Positions 44,504-53,192 are shown, numbered from the stretch's first letter. The stretch: DNA of 63,486 nucleotides from Jeotgalibacillus sp. R-1-5s-1 (GCF_004405105.1 NZ_SORW01000003.1:1-63486); one strand, 5' to 3'. The notes: generated by a model not told the origin, from the letters alone. Translations and numbers: made by a program.

Positions 44504-45325
44504 TTGAAGAAACGATTTGCATTTTCAGCATTTGCTTTAGCGGGACTTTTAGCAGCCTGTGGTTCAACTGATGAGGGAAGCAGCACGAACGGATCAAGTA
44601 GCAGTGAGGGTTCAGAGGATCTGACTCTTTTAGAACAGATCCAGGAAGAAGGAGTCATTAAAGTTGGAACGGAAGGGACGTATGCACCTTTCACATTTCA
44701 CGATGAGTCAGATACATTGACAGGTTATGACGTTGAGGTCATGAATGAAGTAGCAGAGCGTATGGGTGTCGAAATTGAATACATGGAGACACAGTGGGAT
44801 TCTATGTTCGAGGGTTTAAATTCCGAGCGTTTTGATGTCATTGCCAATCAGGTGGGGATCCGTGAAGACCGACTGGCAGAATATGATTTCTCAATTCCTT
44901 ACACACTATCTTCAGCAGTCGTAGTCGTACCTGAAGAAAATGCTGATGTTGCATCGTTTGAAGATCTTGAAGGACTGCAATCTGCACAGTCACTGACAAG
45001 TAACTACGCTGATATCGCGACCGAATATGGCGCAGAGCTTGTACAGGTTGAAGGGTTGGCGCAGGCGATTGAACTGATTAAAACAGGCCGTGCAGAAGTG
45101 ACGGTAAATGATAAGCTTGCGATTCTTGATTTCCAGAAGCAGCAGCCGGATGCAGGGATTAAAATTGCTGCTGAAGAAAGCGATGTTGCAGAAAGTGGAT
45201 TTATGTTCCGCAAAGGAAATGTAGAGCTTGTAGAAGAGTTCAATAAACACCTTGAAGAAATGCAGGAAGATGGAACATTAGCAGAAATCTCTGAGAAGTG
45301 GTTTGGCGAAGATGTTTCTCAATGA
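44504..45325 (+). CDS. Cystine-type amino acid ABC substrate-binding lipoprotein
   Basis: A 273-residue family 3 binding protein. The lipobox is LAAC after [15 protein letters not shown], then a Ser-rich linker. Core motifs are [40 protein letters not shown] and [20 protein letters not shown], which resemble TcyJ/TcyK-type L-cystine receptors. AGGTGG is eight bases before TTG 44504, which I prefer over GTG 44492. The neighbouring persulfide operon supports a sulfur ligand. Confidence 0.88.
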   Translation: MKKRFAFSAFALAGLLAACGSTDEGSSTNGSSSSEGSEDLTLLEQIQEEGVIKVGTEGTYAPFTFHDESDTLTGYDVEVMNEVAERMGVEIEYMETQWDSMFEGLNSERFDVIANQVGIREDRLAEYDFSIPYTLSSAVVVVPEENADVASFEDLEGLQSAQSLTSNYADIATEYGAELVQVEGLAQAIELIKTGRAEVTVNDKLAILDFQKQQPDAGIKIAAEESDVAESGFMFRKGNVELVEEFNKHLEEMQEDGTLAEISEKWFGEDVSQ

Positions 45326-46019
45326 ACTGATTATAAATAATGCGGCTCCAATTGTGGACTGGGACTTATTCTGGTCCTCACTTGGACCGATGATTGAAGG
45401 CGGAATCAAAAATACGATTCCGCTTACTCTTATTTCCTTTGCATGTGGTCTGGTCATTGCTGTCCTGACAGCATTGGCACGTATTTCAACAAGTAAGATC
45501 CTCGCTGGCATTGCACGCGTGTATGTATCAGCCATCCGTGGAACGCCTCTGCTTGTTCAGCTGTTTATTATTTTTTACGGACTTCCGAACCTTGGGAATG
45601 CCTTTGTGCTCGATCCTTTTCCGAGCGCTTGTATTGCCTTTTCACTAAATGTAGGTGCTTACGCTTCAGAAATTATCCGTGCATCGATACTTTCAGTTCC
45701 TAAAGGACAATGGGAAGCTGGTTACACAATCGGAATGACGTATCGTCAGACGCTGTTCCGTATTATTCTACCTCAGGCAACAAGGGTATCGATTCCGCCT
45801 TTATCAAACTCGTTTATCAGTCTGGTGAAGGATACTTCCCTTGCCTCTCAAATCTTGGTGGTGGAGCTGTTCAGACGTTCTCAGGAAATTGCAGCAAGGA
45901 CGTATGATTTCCTGCAGCTTTATTTAACAGCAGCACTTCTATACTGGATCATCTGCTTTATTCTATCGATTATACAAGGCAGAATTGAAAAAAGGCTGGA
46001 TCGTTATGTCGCAAAATAG
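45312..46019 (+). CDS. Polar amino acid (cystine-type) ABC permease
   Basis: A 235-residue His/Glu/Gln-type permease. Marks are [17 protein letters not shown] near residue 30, [18 protein letters not shown] near 75 and the loop [22 protein letters not shown] near 135. The frame opens at TTG 45303; ATG 45312 is the more likely start, overlapping the receptor gene by 14 bases. It belongs to a receptor-permease-ATPase operon. Confidence 0.9.
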   Translation: MFLNELIINNAAPIVDWDLFWSSLGPMIEGGIKNTIPLTLISFACGLVIAVLTALARISTSKILAGIARVYVSAIRGTPLLVQLFIIFYGLPNLGNAFVLDPFPSACIAFSLNVGAYASEIIRASILSVPKGQWEAGYTIGMTYRQTLFRIILPQATRVSIPPLSNSFISLVKDTSLASQILVVELFRRSQEIAARTYDFLQLYLTAALLYWIICFILSIIQGRIEKRLDRYVAK

Positions 46020-46028
46020 GGAGGGACA

Positions 46029-46781
46029 ATGATGCTGATCAGTGTGAAAAATCTTCATAAGTCATTTGGTGATCTCGACGTTTTACGTGGAGTCGATCTG
46101 GAGATTCCTAAAGGAAATGTTGTAGCGATTATCGGTCCTTCCGGTTCAGGGAAGACAACCTTTTTGCGCTGTCTGAATGCACTTGAAATGCCGAATAAGG
46201 GAACCTTTTCATTTTCTGACGGATTTGAACTTGATTTTGCCCGTTCACCGAAAAAAGAAGAAATCTTAAAGCTTCGCAGAAAGTCCGGGATGGTGTTTCA
46301 ATCCTATAACTTATTTCCACACAAAACCGCGCTTGAAAACGTCATGGAGGGCCCGGTGATTGTCCAGCGGAAAAAGAAAGAAGAGGTTCGCGTAAAAGCA
46401 GAAGAACTGTTGAAAAAAGTGGGACTGGCTGAAAAAATGCACCTATACCCTCACCAGTTGTCAGGCGGACAGCAGCAGCGTGTAGGGATTGCCCGTGCGC
46501 TGGCGATTGAACCTGAACTCATGCTATTTGATGAGCCGACCTCTGCGCTTGATCCTGAGCTTGTGGGGGAAGTACTGAGCGTAATGCGTGAGCTTGCGAA
46601 GGAAGGACAGACGATGGCTGTTGTGACACACGAGCTCAAGTTTGCTGAGGATGTCGCAGATCACGTGATGTTTATTGATGGTGGCGTGATCGTCGAACAG
46701 GGACCACCGGAAGAGATCTTAAAATCTCCAAAAGAAGCACGAACGAAACAGTTTCTGGACCGGGTGTTGAACCCGTCTTAA
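46029..46781 (+). CDS. Polar amino acid (cystine-type) ABC ATPase
   Basis: A 250-residue ATPase. Walker A is [18 protein letters not shown] near residue 37, Q-loop [19 protein letters not shown], signature [15 protein letters not shown] near 145, Walker [17 protein letters not shown] and H-loop [15 protein letters not shown]. It starts nine bases after the permease, completing the three-gene importer. Confidence 0.93.
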   Translation: MMLISVKNLHKSFGDLDVLRGVDLEIPKGNVVAIIGPSGSGKTTFLRCLNALEMPNKGTFSFSDGFELDFARSPKKEEILKLRRKSGMVFQSYNLFPHKTALENVMEGPVIVQRKKKEEVRVKAEELLKKVGLAEKMHLYPHQLSGGQQQRVGIARALAIEPELMLFDEPTSALDPELVGEVLSVMRELAKEGQTMAVVTHELKFAEDVADHVMFIDGGVIVEQGPPEEILKSPKEARTKQFLDRVLNPS

Positions 46782-46916
46782 TATGTTTGGAAGGCCTGAT
46801 CTGCGGATTGGGTCTTTTTATTTTGGTAAAACAGCTGTCGTTCGTTTATTGCGTTTATTGCTTTTCATCCTGAATTTTGTGACAATGAATAAAACCATTG
46901 TGAAGGAGTGAGCGTT

Positions 46917-47702
46917 TTGCCGAAAACACTGTTTTTTGATTTAGATGACACGCTTTTATGGGATAAAAAAAGCATTGATACAGCCCTCGGGAAAACGGCT
47001 GATGATGCAGCAGAACGGTACGAACTTGATTCAGGTGAGCTTGTCGCGCAAGTGAGAAAAGTGGCCCCTGAGCTTTATAGCAGGCTTTCAAGTTATGAGT
47101 TTACGAAGAAAATCGGTATCAATCCCTTTGAAGGACTCTGGGGTGAATTTGGGGATGCGATTCATCATGGCTTCAGGAAGATGGGGGAGGAAGTGCCCGG
47201 CTATCAGAGGCTCGTCTGGAAAACCGCCATTAACAACCTTGGTGTTAATGGGGAGAGTGATACATTTCGTGATAAATTTATTGAATACCGGAAAGCTTCT
47301 CCATTCTTATACGAAGAAACGTTTGATGTGTTAGAGGAGCTGAAACAGCGTAAGCACCGTCTTGTCATGGTCACAAATGGTGCACCTTCCCTGCAGCTGG
47401 AAAAACTTCGGATTACCCCGGAGCTCGTGCCGTATTTTGAACACATCGTGATTTCAGGAAACGTCGGAGAAGGGAAACCGGAAAAAGCTGTGTTTGATCA
47501 TGCCCTAAGATTGACAGAGGAGGCTCCGGATAACGTTCTGATGATTGGAGACAATCTGAAAACCGATATTCTCGGAGCAAACCGTTCAGGTATTGAAAGT
47601 GTCTGGATCCGGCACGATCCTTCAGCTTCCCCGCAGCAGGACGTTGACGGACAGCCGACGCACACGATCAGCCGCCTGAAAGAAATTTTTTCCGTTCTTT
47701 GA
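46917..47702 (+). CDS. HAD superfamily hydrolase
   Basis: A 261-residue phosphatase-like enzyme. Motif I is FFDLDDTLLW near residue 5 with nucleophile and acid Asp, motif II VMVTNGAPSLQ, motif III lysine in GEGKPEKAVFDHAL and motif IV VLMIGDNLKTDILGANRSG. A helical cap lies between. It resembles B. subtilis YsaA/YfnB-type proteins. AAGGAG at 46903-46908 sets the TTG start at 46917. The substrate is unknown. Confidence 0.88.
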   Translation: MPKTLFFDLDDTLLWDKKSIDTALGKTADDAAERYELDSGELVAQVRKVAPELYSRLSSYEFTKKIGINPFEGLWGEFGDAIHHGFRKMGEEVPGYQRLVWKTAINNLGVNGESDTFRDKFIEYRKASPFLYEETFDVLEELKQRKHRLVMVTNGAPSLQLEKLRITPELVPYFEHIVISGNVGEGKPEKAVFDHALRLTEEAPDNVLMIGDNLKTDILGANRSGIESVWIRHDPSASPQQDVDGQPTHTISRLKEIFSVL

Positions 47703-47775
47703 AACTTTTAAGTGTAAGCAGCCGTAAAAAAGGGGAAAGGAAATTATTCCATACATATTTTAAGGAGGTTTTATA

Positions 47776-48240
47776 ATGAAACGTACCGCTGAAGGTGTGT
47801 TGACGATTATTGGTATTGTGATTAACTTTTTTATGATTGGCGGGGCATTATTTTTCATCGCTTTGTTAAATGACCCAATCGCGCGTCAGGAATTTGAATT
47901 GCAATTTCAGTCTGATCCTGCCTTAGCAGAAGCAGGATTCACACCACAACAGCTGTTCGATTTAATTGACGGCCTTGGTGCTGCTTTTAATATTGTTGTG
48001 GTCATTAGTATTATTTTGAGCTTTGTTGCATTATTTGCCATGAGACGCAATAAAAAGCCAAAGCTTGCAGGTAGTCTTCTCATTGCCAGTGCGCTGCTTG
48101 TAGGAGTGGCAACGCTTCTGTTAGGCTGGTTGCCGGCGCTTCTATTCCTGATCGCAGGAATTATGTGTTTTGCACGCAAGCCGAAGGTAGTTGAACAGAC
48201 AACGGTTTATCAGGAAGATGACCAGATGAGACCTTTATAA
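47776..48240 (+). CDS. DUF4064 domain membrane protein
   Basis: A 154-residue protein with four hydrophobic segments and a short acidic loop between the first and second (DPIARQEFELQFQSDPALAE). The family start MKRTAEGVLTIIGIVINFFM and RRNKKPKLAGSLLIASALL are typical of DUF4064. AAGGAGG precedes ATG 47776. Function unknown. Confidence 0.85.
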   Translation: MKRTAEGVLTIIGIVINFFMIGGALFFIALLNDPIARQEFELQFQSDPALAEAGFTPQQLFDLIDGLGAAFNIVVVISIILSFVALFAMRRNKKPKLAGSLLIASALLVGVATLLLGWLPALLFLIAGIMCFARKPKVVEQTTVYQEDDQMRPL

Positions 48241-48245
48241 GCGAT

Positions 48246-48280
48246 AAAAAAGTGCCCGGGAGACTCCGGGCACTTTTTTT
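48246..48280. terminator. Bidirectional terminator between DUF4064 and FhuF-like genes
   Basis: AAAAAAGTGCCCGG, loop, CCGGGCACTTTTTTT. Its right end overlaps the stop of the minus-strand gene by two bases. Confidence 0.93.
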
Positions 48281-48992
48281 ATGCTTTAAGCTGGCAGCAC
48301 GTTTTGCAGTTTTTACCTCCAGGCAGCTGCACCTTATAGCAGCATGTACTTCTGACCCGGCTGCCGTCTTCCATAACCCGTTTGGCTTTAAAGTGATGAA
48401 GATGATGAAAGGGATTCGGTTCGTCAATCCCGAAAAAATCCTCATGAGTCAGCTCATCCAGTTCTTTCTGCCAGTCCAGCTGAACGAGCCCTTCCAGCTG
48501 TGGAGCCGTTTTGAGGTAAAATGAACGAATATAAATATAGATGTTTTCCCATAAGACGAGCTTATTAACGTTGGAAACCGCAGAAACTGATAAAATTAGC
48601 GGTTTGCACCAGTCAAAATAAAGCCGTCTCATAAATGCGCTCTGATCCATTCTCTCTGCATATGAGACGGTATGGTTCAAATACACTCTCAAACAAAGCG
48701 GTGCCTCTTTTTCATGTGCAATGATCACGTTTGATTCAGATAAGTCCCATTGCACACCTTCTTTATAATAAGCGAGTAAAGCGGCAATCACTGTATGGGC
48801 GGTTCTTTTTATCGCGAGGGAGCCGGCTGTCATCATCTTTGATGCATTCTGCACAGACTGTATGCTTTTGATATCTGCATCGGCGTTCCCCGTAAGCCAG
48901 TCTGATACGTTCCACGCTGGTCCTGCCTGCGGATGGCCGATTTTTATCGGCAATGCTTCTTCGATGATCTTATACAGAGATGCGTCGGTCAT
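48279..48992 (-). CDS. FhuF-like ferric siderophore reductase family protein
   Basis: A 237-residue protein. The decisive feature is the C-terminal cysteine set STCCYKVQLPGGKNCKTCC (two adjacent Cys, ten residues, Cys, two residues, Cys), which binds an unusual 2Fe-2S cluster in FhuF proteins that release iron from siderophores. The body (IKRTAHTVIAALLAYYKEGV and the acidic ESNVIIAHEKEAPLC) fits the IucA/FhuF-like fold. No siderophore transporter is next to it. Confidence 0.82.
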   Translation of the reverse strand: MTDASLYKIIEEALPIKIGHPQAGPAWNVSDWLTGNADADIKSIQSVQNASKMMTAGSLAIKRTAHTVIAALLAYYKEGVQWDLSESNVIIAHEKEAPLCLRVYLNHTVSYAERMDQSAFMRRLYFDWCKPLILSVSAVSNVNKLVLWENIYIYIRSFYLKTAPQLEGLVQLDWQKELDELTHEDFFGIDEPNPFHHLHHFKAKRVMEDGSRVRSTCCYKVQLPGGKNCKTCCQLKA

Positions 48993-49174
48993 GGTGTGAC
49001 AGCTCCTTTTGAAATATCATGACAGGCTGTGTGAAATTATCCTGCGTATTTTTTTTTATGATGACACAGATTTGCTTTCATCGCAAAAGATGGTGTTAAA
49101 AAACACTGTTATGTTTTCAATCTCCCTTTTCGTGGAAATACTATAAGCAGACGATAAAAAAGGAGATGTTTGGC

Positions 49175-49600
49175 ATGAATCAAAAGGAATTAAAAGATCA
49201 TATTTTGAGCGTACTCGAAAATAATAAGGTTGGAACACTTGCCACGGTTAAAAACAAACGTCCGCACTCGCGCTATATGACATTTTATAATGAGGGGTTT
49301 GTTCTTCATACACCAACAAGCAGCGAGACACATAAAGCTGAGGAAATCGATGAAAATCCTTTTGTACATATTCTTCTTGGATATGATGGGGAAGGCTACG
49401 CAGATTCCTACGTGGAAATTGAAGGCACCGCTGTCATCAGGGATTCAGAGGAGATCAGGCATAAGCTTTGGAATGACCGGTTTTCAAATTGGTTCGAAGG
49501 CCCGGATGACCCGAAATATGTTGTGCTGGAAATTGAACCGACATCTATACGCCTGATGAATTCGGGTGAAGACCCGCAAACGCTTGAGCTTGATCAGTAA
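49175..49600 (+). CDS. Pyridoxamine 5'-phosphate oxidase-like FMN-binding split-barrel protein
   Basis: A 141-residue general-stress-type protein: NNKVGTLATVKNKRPHSRYM near residue 17, then FVLHTPTSSETHKAEEIDEN and HILLGYDGEGYADSYVEIEG. These split-barrel proteins bind flavin or F420 and often have undefined substrates. AAAGGAG fits ATG 49175; the ATG at 49166 is too close to that site. Its terminator overlaps the end of a small facing gene. Confidence 0.87.
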   Translation: MNQKELKDHILSVLENNKVGTLATVKNKRPHSRYMTFYNEGFVLHTPTSSETHKAEEIDENPFVHILLGYDGEGYADSYVEIEGTAVIRDSEEIRHKLWNDRFSNWFEGPDDPKYVVLEIEPTSIRLMNSGEDPQTLELDQ

Positions 49601-49648
49601 AAAGAATAAGCATCCTAACGGTGATCATCGTCAGGATGCTTATTCTTT
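49601..49648. terminator. Terminator overlapping the 3' end of a small gene
   Basis: AAAGAATAAGCATCCT and AGGATGCTTATTCTTT are exact complements. The right arm also encodes part of the C-terminus of the small membrane protein on the minus strand. Confidence 0.88.
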
Positions 49649-49749
49649 TGTTTTTGCAGGAGCAGCATAAAAATCAGACCGGTACCCAATATGAAAATAA
49701 GGCCGGCTCCGATTAAGAGCTGATATATCCAGTCTATGGCTGAATCCAT
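49615..49749 (-). CDS. Small single-pass membrane protein (44 aa)
   Basis: A short ORF, MDSAIDWIYQLLIGAGLIFI, then LGTGLIFMLLLQKQKNKHPD and a DDHR end. AAGGAGG is correctly spaced before ATG at 49749. One transmembrane helix and a basic-acidic tail are seen. It converges on the flavin-type gene, and its last codons lie inside the shared terminator. No family recognised; the ribosome site and composition make it a probable gene. Confidence 0.72.
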   Translation of the reverse strand: MDSAIDWIYQLLIGAGLIFILGTGLIFMLLLQKQKNKHPDDDHR

Positions 49750-49874
49750 AAAAATCCTCCTTATGAATACATTCATCATTAACATCTAAGGCTTTCACTC
49801 ATCTGTACATGAAAGTTTTGTGTTCTTTGATTATAATGGATTCATGTATTGGATGAAAGAACGGAGGAATCGGA

Positions 49875-50339
49875 ATGGATTGGGAATTAAAGCAGTTTGA
49901 CGATTTGACAACGCGAGAACTTTACACGATTTTGCAGGCCAGAAACGCCATTTTTGTGGTGGAACAGGAATGTGCGTATCATGAAATTGACGGGCATGAT
50001 CCGGATTGTTGGCACTTGTCCTTAAAAATAGATGGAGAGCTTGCTGCTTATTCAAGGTTATTAGAAAAAGGCGTCAAATATGATATCGCCTCAATCGGAC
50101 GGATCATTGTTCCGGAGAAATTTCGTGGCAGAGGGCTTGCACGGCAGTTAGTCCAGCATTCTATTGACATTATGACAGAGGAGTGGGGAGAGAGAGAAAT
50201 TAAGCTTCAGGCTCAAACGTATTTAAGAGATTTTTATGAATCATTCGGATTTAAGGCGACTTCGGAGGAGTATCTTGATGACGGCATTCCTCATGTGGAT
50301 ATGCTGATGAAAGTGGAAGAAACGAGTGAAGTGAAATGA
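49875..50339 (+). CDS. ElaA-type GNAT acetyltransferase
   Basis: A 154-residue N-acetyltransferase of the ElaA group. Marks are LYTILQARNAIFVVEQECAY near residue 17, HEIDGHDPDCWHL, the acetyl-CoA loop VPEKFRGRGLARQLVQHS near 78 and YLRDFYESFGFKATSEEYLD. GGAGG fits ATG 49875. Substrate unknown. Its stop overlaps a small membrane gene by four bases. Confidence 0.9.
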   Translation: MDWELKQFDDLTTRELYTILQARNAIFVVEQECAYHEIDGHDPDCWHLSLKIDGELAAYSRLLEKGVKYDIASIGRIIVPEKFRGRGLARQLVQHSIDIMTEEWGEREIKLQAQTYLRDFYESFGFKATSEEYLDDGIPHVDMLMKVEETSEVK

Positions 50340-50500
50340 GTGGAAATAAAATTGTGATCGGGATTGTCGTGTTTGTACTCTTGATGATTTTGGGTATCTT
50401 TATTGTGATTGCGAATTTTGATCCTGAGATGGTGTCAGTTGGGTTGATAGATGAAGTGGGGATTGGGGAGTATTATGAGGAGATGGTAGAGGTTAAATAA
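50336..50500 (+). CDS. Small membrane protein coupled to the ElaA-type gene (54 aa)
   Basis: An ATG in an ATGA overlap with the preceding stop opens 54 codons: MSGNKIVIGIVVFVLLMILG, then a short hydrophobic part and an acidic tail with GLIDEVGIGEYYEEMVEVK. One N-terminal transmembrane helix is likely. Four-base overlap suggests translational coupling. The codon composition is GTG/GAT-rich and a little unusual. No family recognised. Confidence 0.6.
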   Translation: MSGNKIVIGIVVFVLLMILGIFIVIANFDPEMVSVGLIDEVGIGEYYEEMVEVK

Positions 50501-50505
50501 GAATC

Positions 50506-50739
50506 GGGCTCGACTCACCCTCCGCTCCGTTGTCTAGCTGCTGCGACTAGCCCCTCGAGGTCATAAGTCAAAGATGAACGAGGGCGAAAGTCAGCCCTCT
50601 TTTCATCTTCGCCTTATGCTTGTCGGGGCTGGACGAGTCGCCTCCGCTTTTCTAAGGCCGGGCGGTGAACCCCTTGTGCTTCGCACAATGGTTTCACCTG
50701 TCCCTTTCCGCCACAGGAGTCTGCGGGTGAGTCGAGCCC
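50506..50739. repeat. Composite GC-rich repeat with terminal inverted repeats, reverse copy
   Basis: A 234-bp element containing modules A and C in reverse orientation, bounded by GGGCTCGACTCACCC (50506-50520) and its perfect complement GGGTGAGTCGAGCCC (50725-50739). Its arms differ from the GGGCAGAGACCATCC arms at 3816-4201. Open frames through it are repeat artefacts. Confidence 0.82.
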
Positions 50740-50911
50740 TAGGTGGTTGTCCATCTCAATTCCTTGTTGTTGTATGATTTAAAAAAATCGTACCGCAGTT
50801 ATATCTTTTCCGAGGACAAAGAAGTCCCAGGGTGTTTTGGGCACTTTGATTGTAGATAAACCATCAATAACATTTAAAGGAAAAAACTCTGACGTAGACA
50901 AATACAATGAG
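50740..50911. other. Intergenic stretch with no supported gene
   Basis: A 64-codon minus-strand frame spans 50779-50973 but has no ribosome binding site and an unconvincing sequence. I see no other feature here. Confidence 0.45.
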
Positions 50912-50938
50912 AAAAAGCTGCCTGAAAGGGCAGCTTTT
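50912..50938 (-). terminator. Terminator of the DUF2187 gene
   Basis: AAAAAGCTGCC, loop, GGGCAGCTTTT; T-run on the minus strand, about 40 bases past the stop. Confidence 0.78.
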
Positions 50939-50979
50939 AATGTAGGGAATGAACAGGGTGTTAGGCTGTTCATGTATGA

Positions 50980-51171
50980 TTATTTTTCGATAATCTCATA
51001 ATTTTCGTGGGACACAACGGTGAAGTTGGTTCCATAATCCAGTAACAGCGCATCTTCTTCTGATATATTTACAATGACGGATCGCTCAAGAATTTTGGTT
51101 ACTTCACCCGTTATATCAAAACCGTGGCGAGTAAATTTAATTTTTTGACCTACATTTGCCTGTGTCATCAT
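50980..51171 (-). CDS. DUF2187 (YkvS-like) small protein
   Basis: A 63-residue protein that looks like a single SH3-like beta-barrel: ANVGQKIKFTRHGFDITGEV, then KILERSVIVNIS, DYGTNFTVVSHENYEIIEK. These fit the DUF2187/YkvS family. GGGGTG precedes ATG 51171 (51177 and 51168 are alternatives). Function unknown. Confidence 0.82.
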   Translation of the reverse strand: MMTQANVGQKIKFTRHGFDITGEVTKILERSVIVNISEEDALLLDYGTNFTVVSHENYEIIEK

Positions 51172-51446
51172 CAGCACCCCATATCCTAAAGTAAAGTATC
51201 CGGTTGTCTGCTCTATTATAACGCAGACTTTTTTTCGTTCAAATGCTTATACTTTCTAAACTGTACACGCATTCATTTTTATATACCCCATTATTACTTA
51301 AGTATTCTACTATAAATATTCTTAAATAGGGTGAAATTTCTGTAATTTTCACGAAAAAAGATTTTCAGATGGTGGACCATTTAACTTACTTTATTAAAAA
51401 TGGTCTGATAAAATGAAGCGTAATGGCGTTTTCACGGAGGGTTAAG

Positions 51447-51905
51447 ATGAAGAGTAAGAAGTATTTCTGGTATACAGCAGGAGCCTACAGCATCATTATC
51501 ATGCTGATTTCGATGGCCGTTTTATTTAATATTTATCCGGGTGGTTACGGATATATTTACAATGAAGAAACGGAGCAGATTACGCTTGAGCGTGGTGTGT
51601 TTGGAAAAGAGCAGGTAACGGATCAGGTGGCGGATAACGAAGCACTCAGTTATGTACTTTATCAAAATGAGGTTGACCGCGCGATTCAATCCTGGATTCT
51701 CGTTTTGACGCTCGGGATTTTTATTGTTTATTTAGTACAGCGGATATGGCCTGCTTATCAGAATCGTAAGGAAGAGGGCTATAAAGTAAAGGATTTAATT
51801 GCACTTGGCTTATTTGTGCTGACAGTAGTGGTCGCGGTATCATTGCTTGTGTCACTAAGTCAGAGCATTCAGTATCTTGAACAGGTTTATAACACGGTTG
51901 CCTGA
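51447..51905 (+). CDS. Three-pass membrane protein, function unknown
   Basis: A 152-residue protein with hydrophobic segments near 10-30, 80-100 and 120-143. Between the first two lies an extracytoplasmic loop rich in Tyr, Glu and Gly (NIYPGGYGYIYNEETEQITL). CGGAGGG selects ATG 51447 inside a slightly longer frame. I recognise no family. Confidence 0.75.
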   Translation: MKSKKYFWYTAGAYSIIIMLISMAVLFNIYPGGYGYIYNEETEQITLERGVFGKEQVTDQVADNEALSYVLYQNEVDRAIQSWILVLTLGIFIVYLVQRIWPAYQNRKEEGYKVKDLIALGLFVLTVVVAVSLLVSLSQSIQYLEQVYNTVA

Positions 51906-52014
51906 CTTTTCAAGGTGTCGGAAAAGTAACTTGTCGAATCTTCATAAACAGGTGTGAATTTTCTGACGATTAATGGTACAATGTCCTTACCAAATGGGAT
52001 AGGCAGGTGAATAT

Positions 52015-52284
52015 ATGAGTAAAAAAAGAAGAAAATCTTCACATGACGGTTGGATTAATTTCATTTTTACTTTGATTTACCTAGTTTACTGGTGGTTTAT
52101 CCTGCAAGGAGTCCTCCAGGGATTTTCGCAACTCATTTACATAAGCATTGTACCGTTTGTCATTCTTATGTTTTTACATTCACTGACTTCGAGGTGGATG
52201 GAGAGACGTATAGAAAAACAGCTTGCAGCAAGCGTTGAAAAGAGTATTGCACGATATAAAGACCGGATTCGAACCGGTGCATAA
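52015..52284 (+). CDS. Small two-pass membrane protein, function unknown
   Basis: An 89-residue protein: a basic N-terminus (MSKKRRKSSHDGW), two hydrophobic segments (about 14-34 and 39-57) and a basic C-terminal helix (RWMERRIEKQLAASVEKSIA). AGGCAGGTGA precedes ATG 52015. A strong terminator follows. No family recognised. Confidence 0.75.
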   Translation: MSKKRRKSSHDGWINFIFTLIYLVYWWFILQGVLQGFSQLIYISIVPFVILMFLHSLTSRWMERRIEKQLAASVEKSIARYKDRIRTGA

Positions 52285-52319
52285 AAAAGAGGCTGGAGAA
52301 AGGTTCCAGCCTCTTTTTT
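52283..52319. terminator. Bidirectional terminator
   Basis: AAAAAAGAGGCTGGA, loop, TCCAGCCTCTTTTTTA, between convergent genes. Confidence 0.92.
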
Positions 52320-52575
52320 ATCTTGATTTAACCAGGAGTTGAACAGCTTCATTGATATAATCAGCGGATTCTTCGCCTTCTTTTGCATTGCGAAGACATT
52401 CTTCAAGGTTTCGTGCAACAATTAAGCCAATGGTCCGATCAAGTGCCGTCCTTGTAGCAGAAAGCTGTGTGATGACATCTTTACAGTCTTTTCCTTCTTC
52501 CATCATACGGATGATCCCTTTAATCTGCCCTTCAGCACGCTTTAAGCGATTGAGCTGTTGTTTATCGTAATTCAT
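52318..52575 (-). CDS. cstR: CstR persulfide-sensing repressor (CsoR family)
   Basis: An 85-residue all-helical regulator. The start YDKQQLNRLKRAEGQIKGII and the end INEAVQLLVKSR match CsoR/CstR. Cys31 (EEGKDCKDVI) and Cys60 (NLEECL) are present, and Asn56 occupies the place of the copper-binding His in CsoR. This favours the persulfide sensor CstR, in which the two cysteines cross-link through sulfur. GAGT-type weak site near ATG 52575. It lies 8 kb from the CstB-like operon and its putative operator. Confidence 0.9.
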   Translation of the reverse strand: MNYDKQQLNRLKRAEGQIKGIIRMMEEGKDCKDVITQLSATRTALDRTIGLIVARNLEECLRNAKEGEESADYINEAVQLLVKSR

Positions 52576-52657
52576 ATAAAGAACTCCTTTGAGTATAGTG
52601 AATGTTAATTGTATTTCTATCGTATAAGGAGACGCAGGGATTGTAAAGAACGATGTC

Positions 52658-52888
52658 TTATTTTTGAATTTCAAACAGGTCTTCCAGTTTCTCAGCAAAA
52701 AAACGGTGTGAATCATTTACACCCTGATTATAAATAGCCGGTCCAATTTCCTTTAATAAAAAATCAAGTAAGAGGGTTGCACGCAGTTGACCAATATCCT
52801 CTTCATATTCATCCATAAAATATCCCTGTATTTTTTGCACCATGATTTTTTTATCCTCAGCAGTAAAAGCAAACGGATCTTTCATCAT
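52658..52888 (-). CDS. DUF2164 family protein
   Basis: A 76-residue soluble protein with the family pattern FAFTAEDKKIMVQKIQGYF, EYEEDIGQLRATLLLDFLL and IGPAIYNQGVNDSHRFF. AAAAGGA precedes ATG 52888. DUF2164 proteins are widespread and uncharacterised. It is followed closely by cstR on the same strand. Confidence 0.87.
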   Translation of the reverse strand: MMKDPFAFTAEDKKIMVQKIQGYFMDEYEEDIGQLRATLLLDFLLKEIGPAIYNQGVNDSHRFFAEKLEDLFEIQK

Positions 52889-52925
52889 TATCAATCCTTT
52901 TCAAAAAAGTTGACGCTTTTCGTTC

Positions 52926-52958
52926 AAAAAAGAAGCACCGGACAGGCCGGTGCTTCTT
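52926..52958 (-). terminator. Terminator of the Pmp3-type gene
   Basis: AAAAAAGAAGCACCGG, loop, CCGGTGCTTCTT; T-run on the minus strand. Confidence 0.88.
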
Positions 52959-52965
52959 GCCGTGC

Positions 52966-53151
52966 TCAGTTTTTGTTCATGTAGCGGTCCATTTCTTTCC
53001 GGTGCCGCTGATCTCTTACCACAATAACTGCGTGTATAAGGCCCGGGATGTATCCCAGGATTGTCAGCAGAATGTTTAATAAGAAGGATCCGAACCTCCC
53101 GGTGAACAAGACAGCCAGTGGAGGTAAAAAGATGGCCAAAATATATAACAT
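52966..53151 (-). CDS. YqaE/Pmp3 family membrane protein
   Basis: A 61-residue proteolipid with two transmembrane helices: MLYILAIFLPPLAVLFTGRF and LLNILLTILGYIPGLIHAVI, the second with the YIPGLIHA signature of Pmp3. The tail is charged. Yeast Pmp3 and plant RCI2 affect membrane potential and salt tolerance; bacterial roles are unclear. Confidence 0.92.
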   Translation of the reverse strand: MLYILAIFLPPLAVLFTGRFGSFLLNILLTILGYIPGLIHAVIVVRDQRHRKEMDRYMNKN

Positions 53152-53192
53152 GATATCATCTGCCTTTCATTTTTCTAACATGTGTATTCCCG

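Noticed and set aside
50779-50973. 64-codon minus-strand frame
   Set aside because: No ribosome binding site, low-quality sequence and it contains the DUF2187 terminator.
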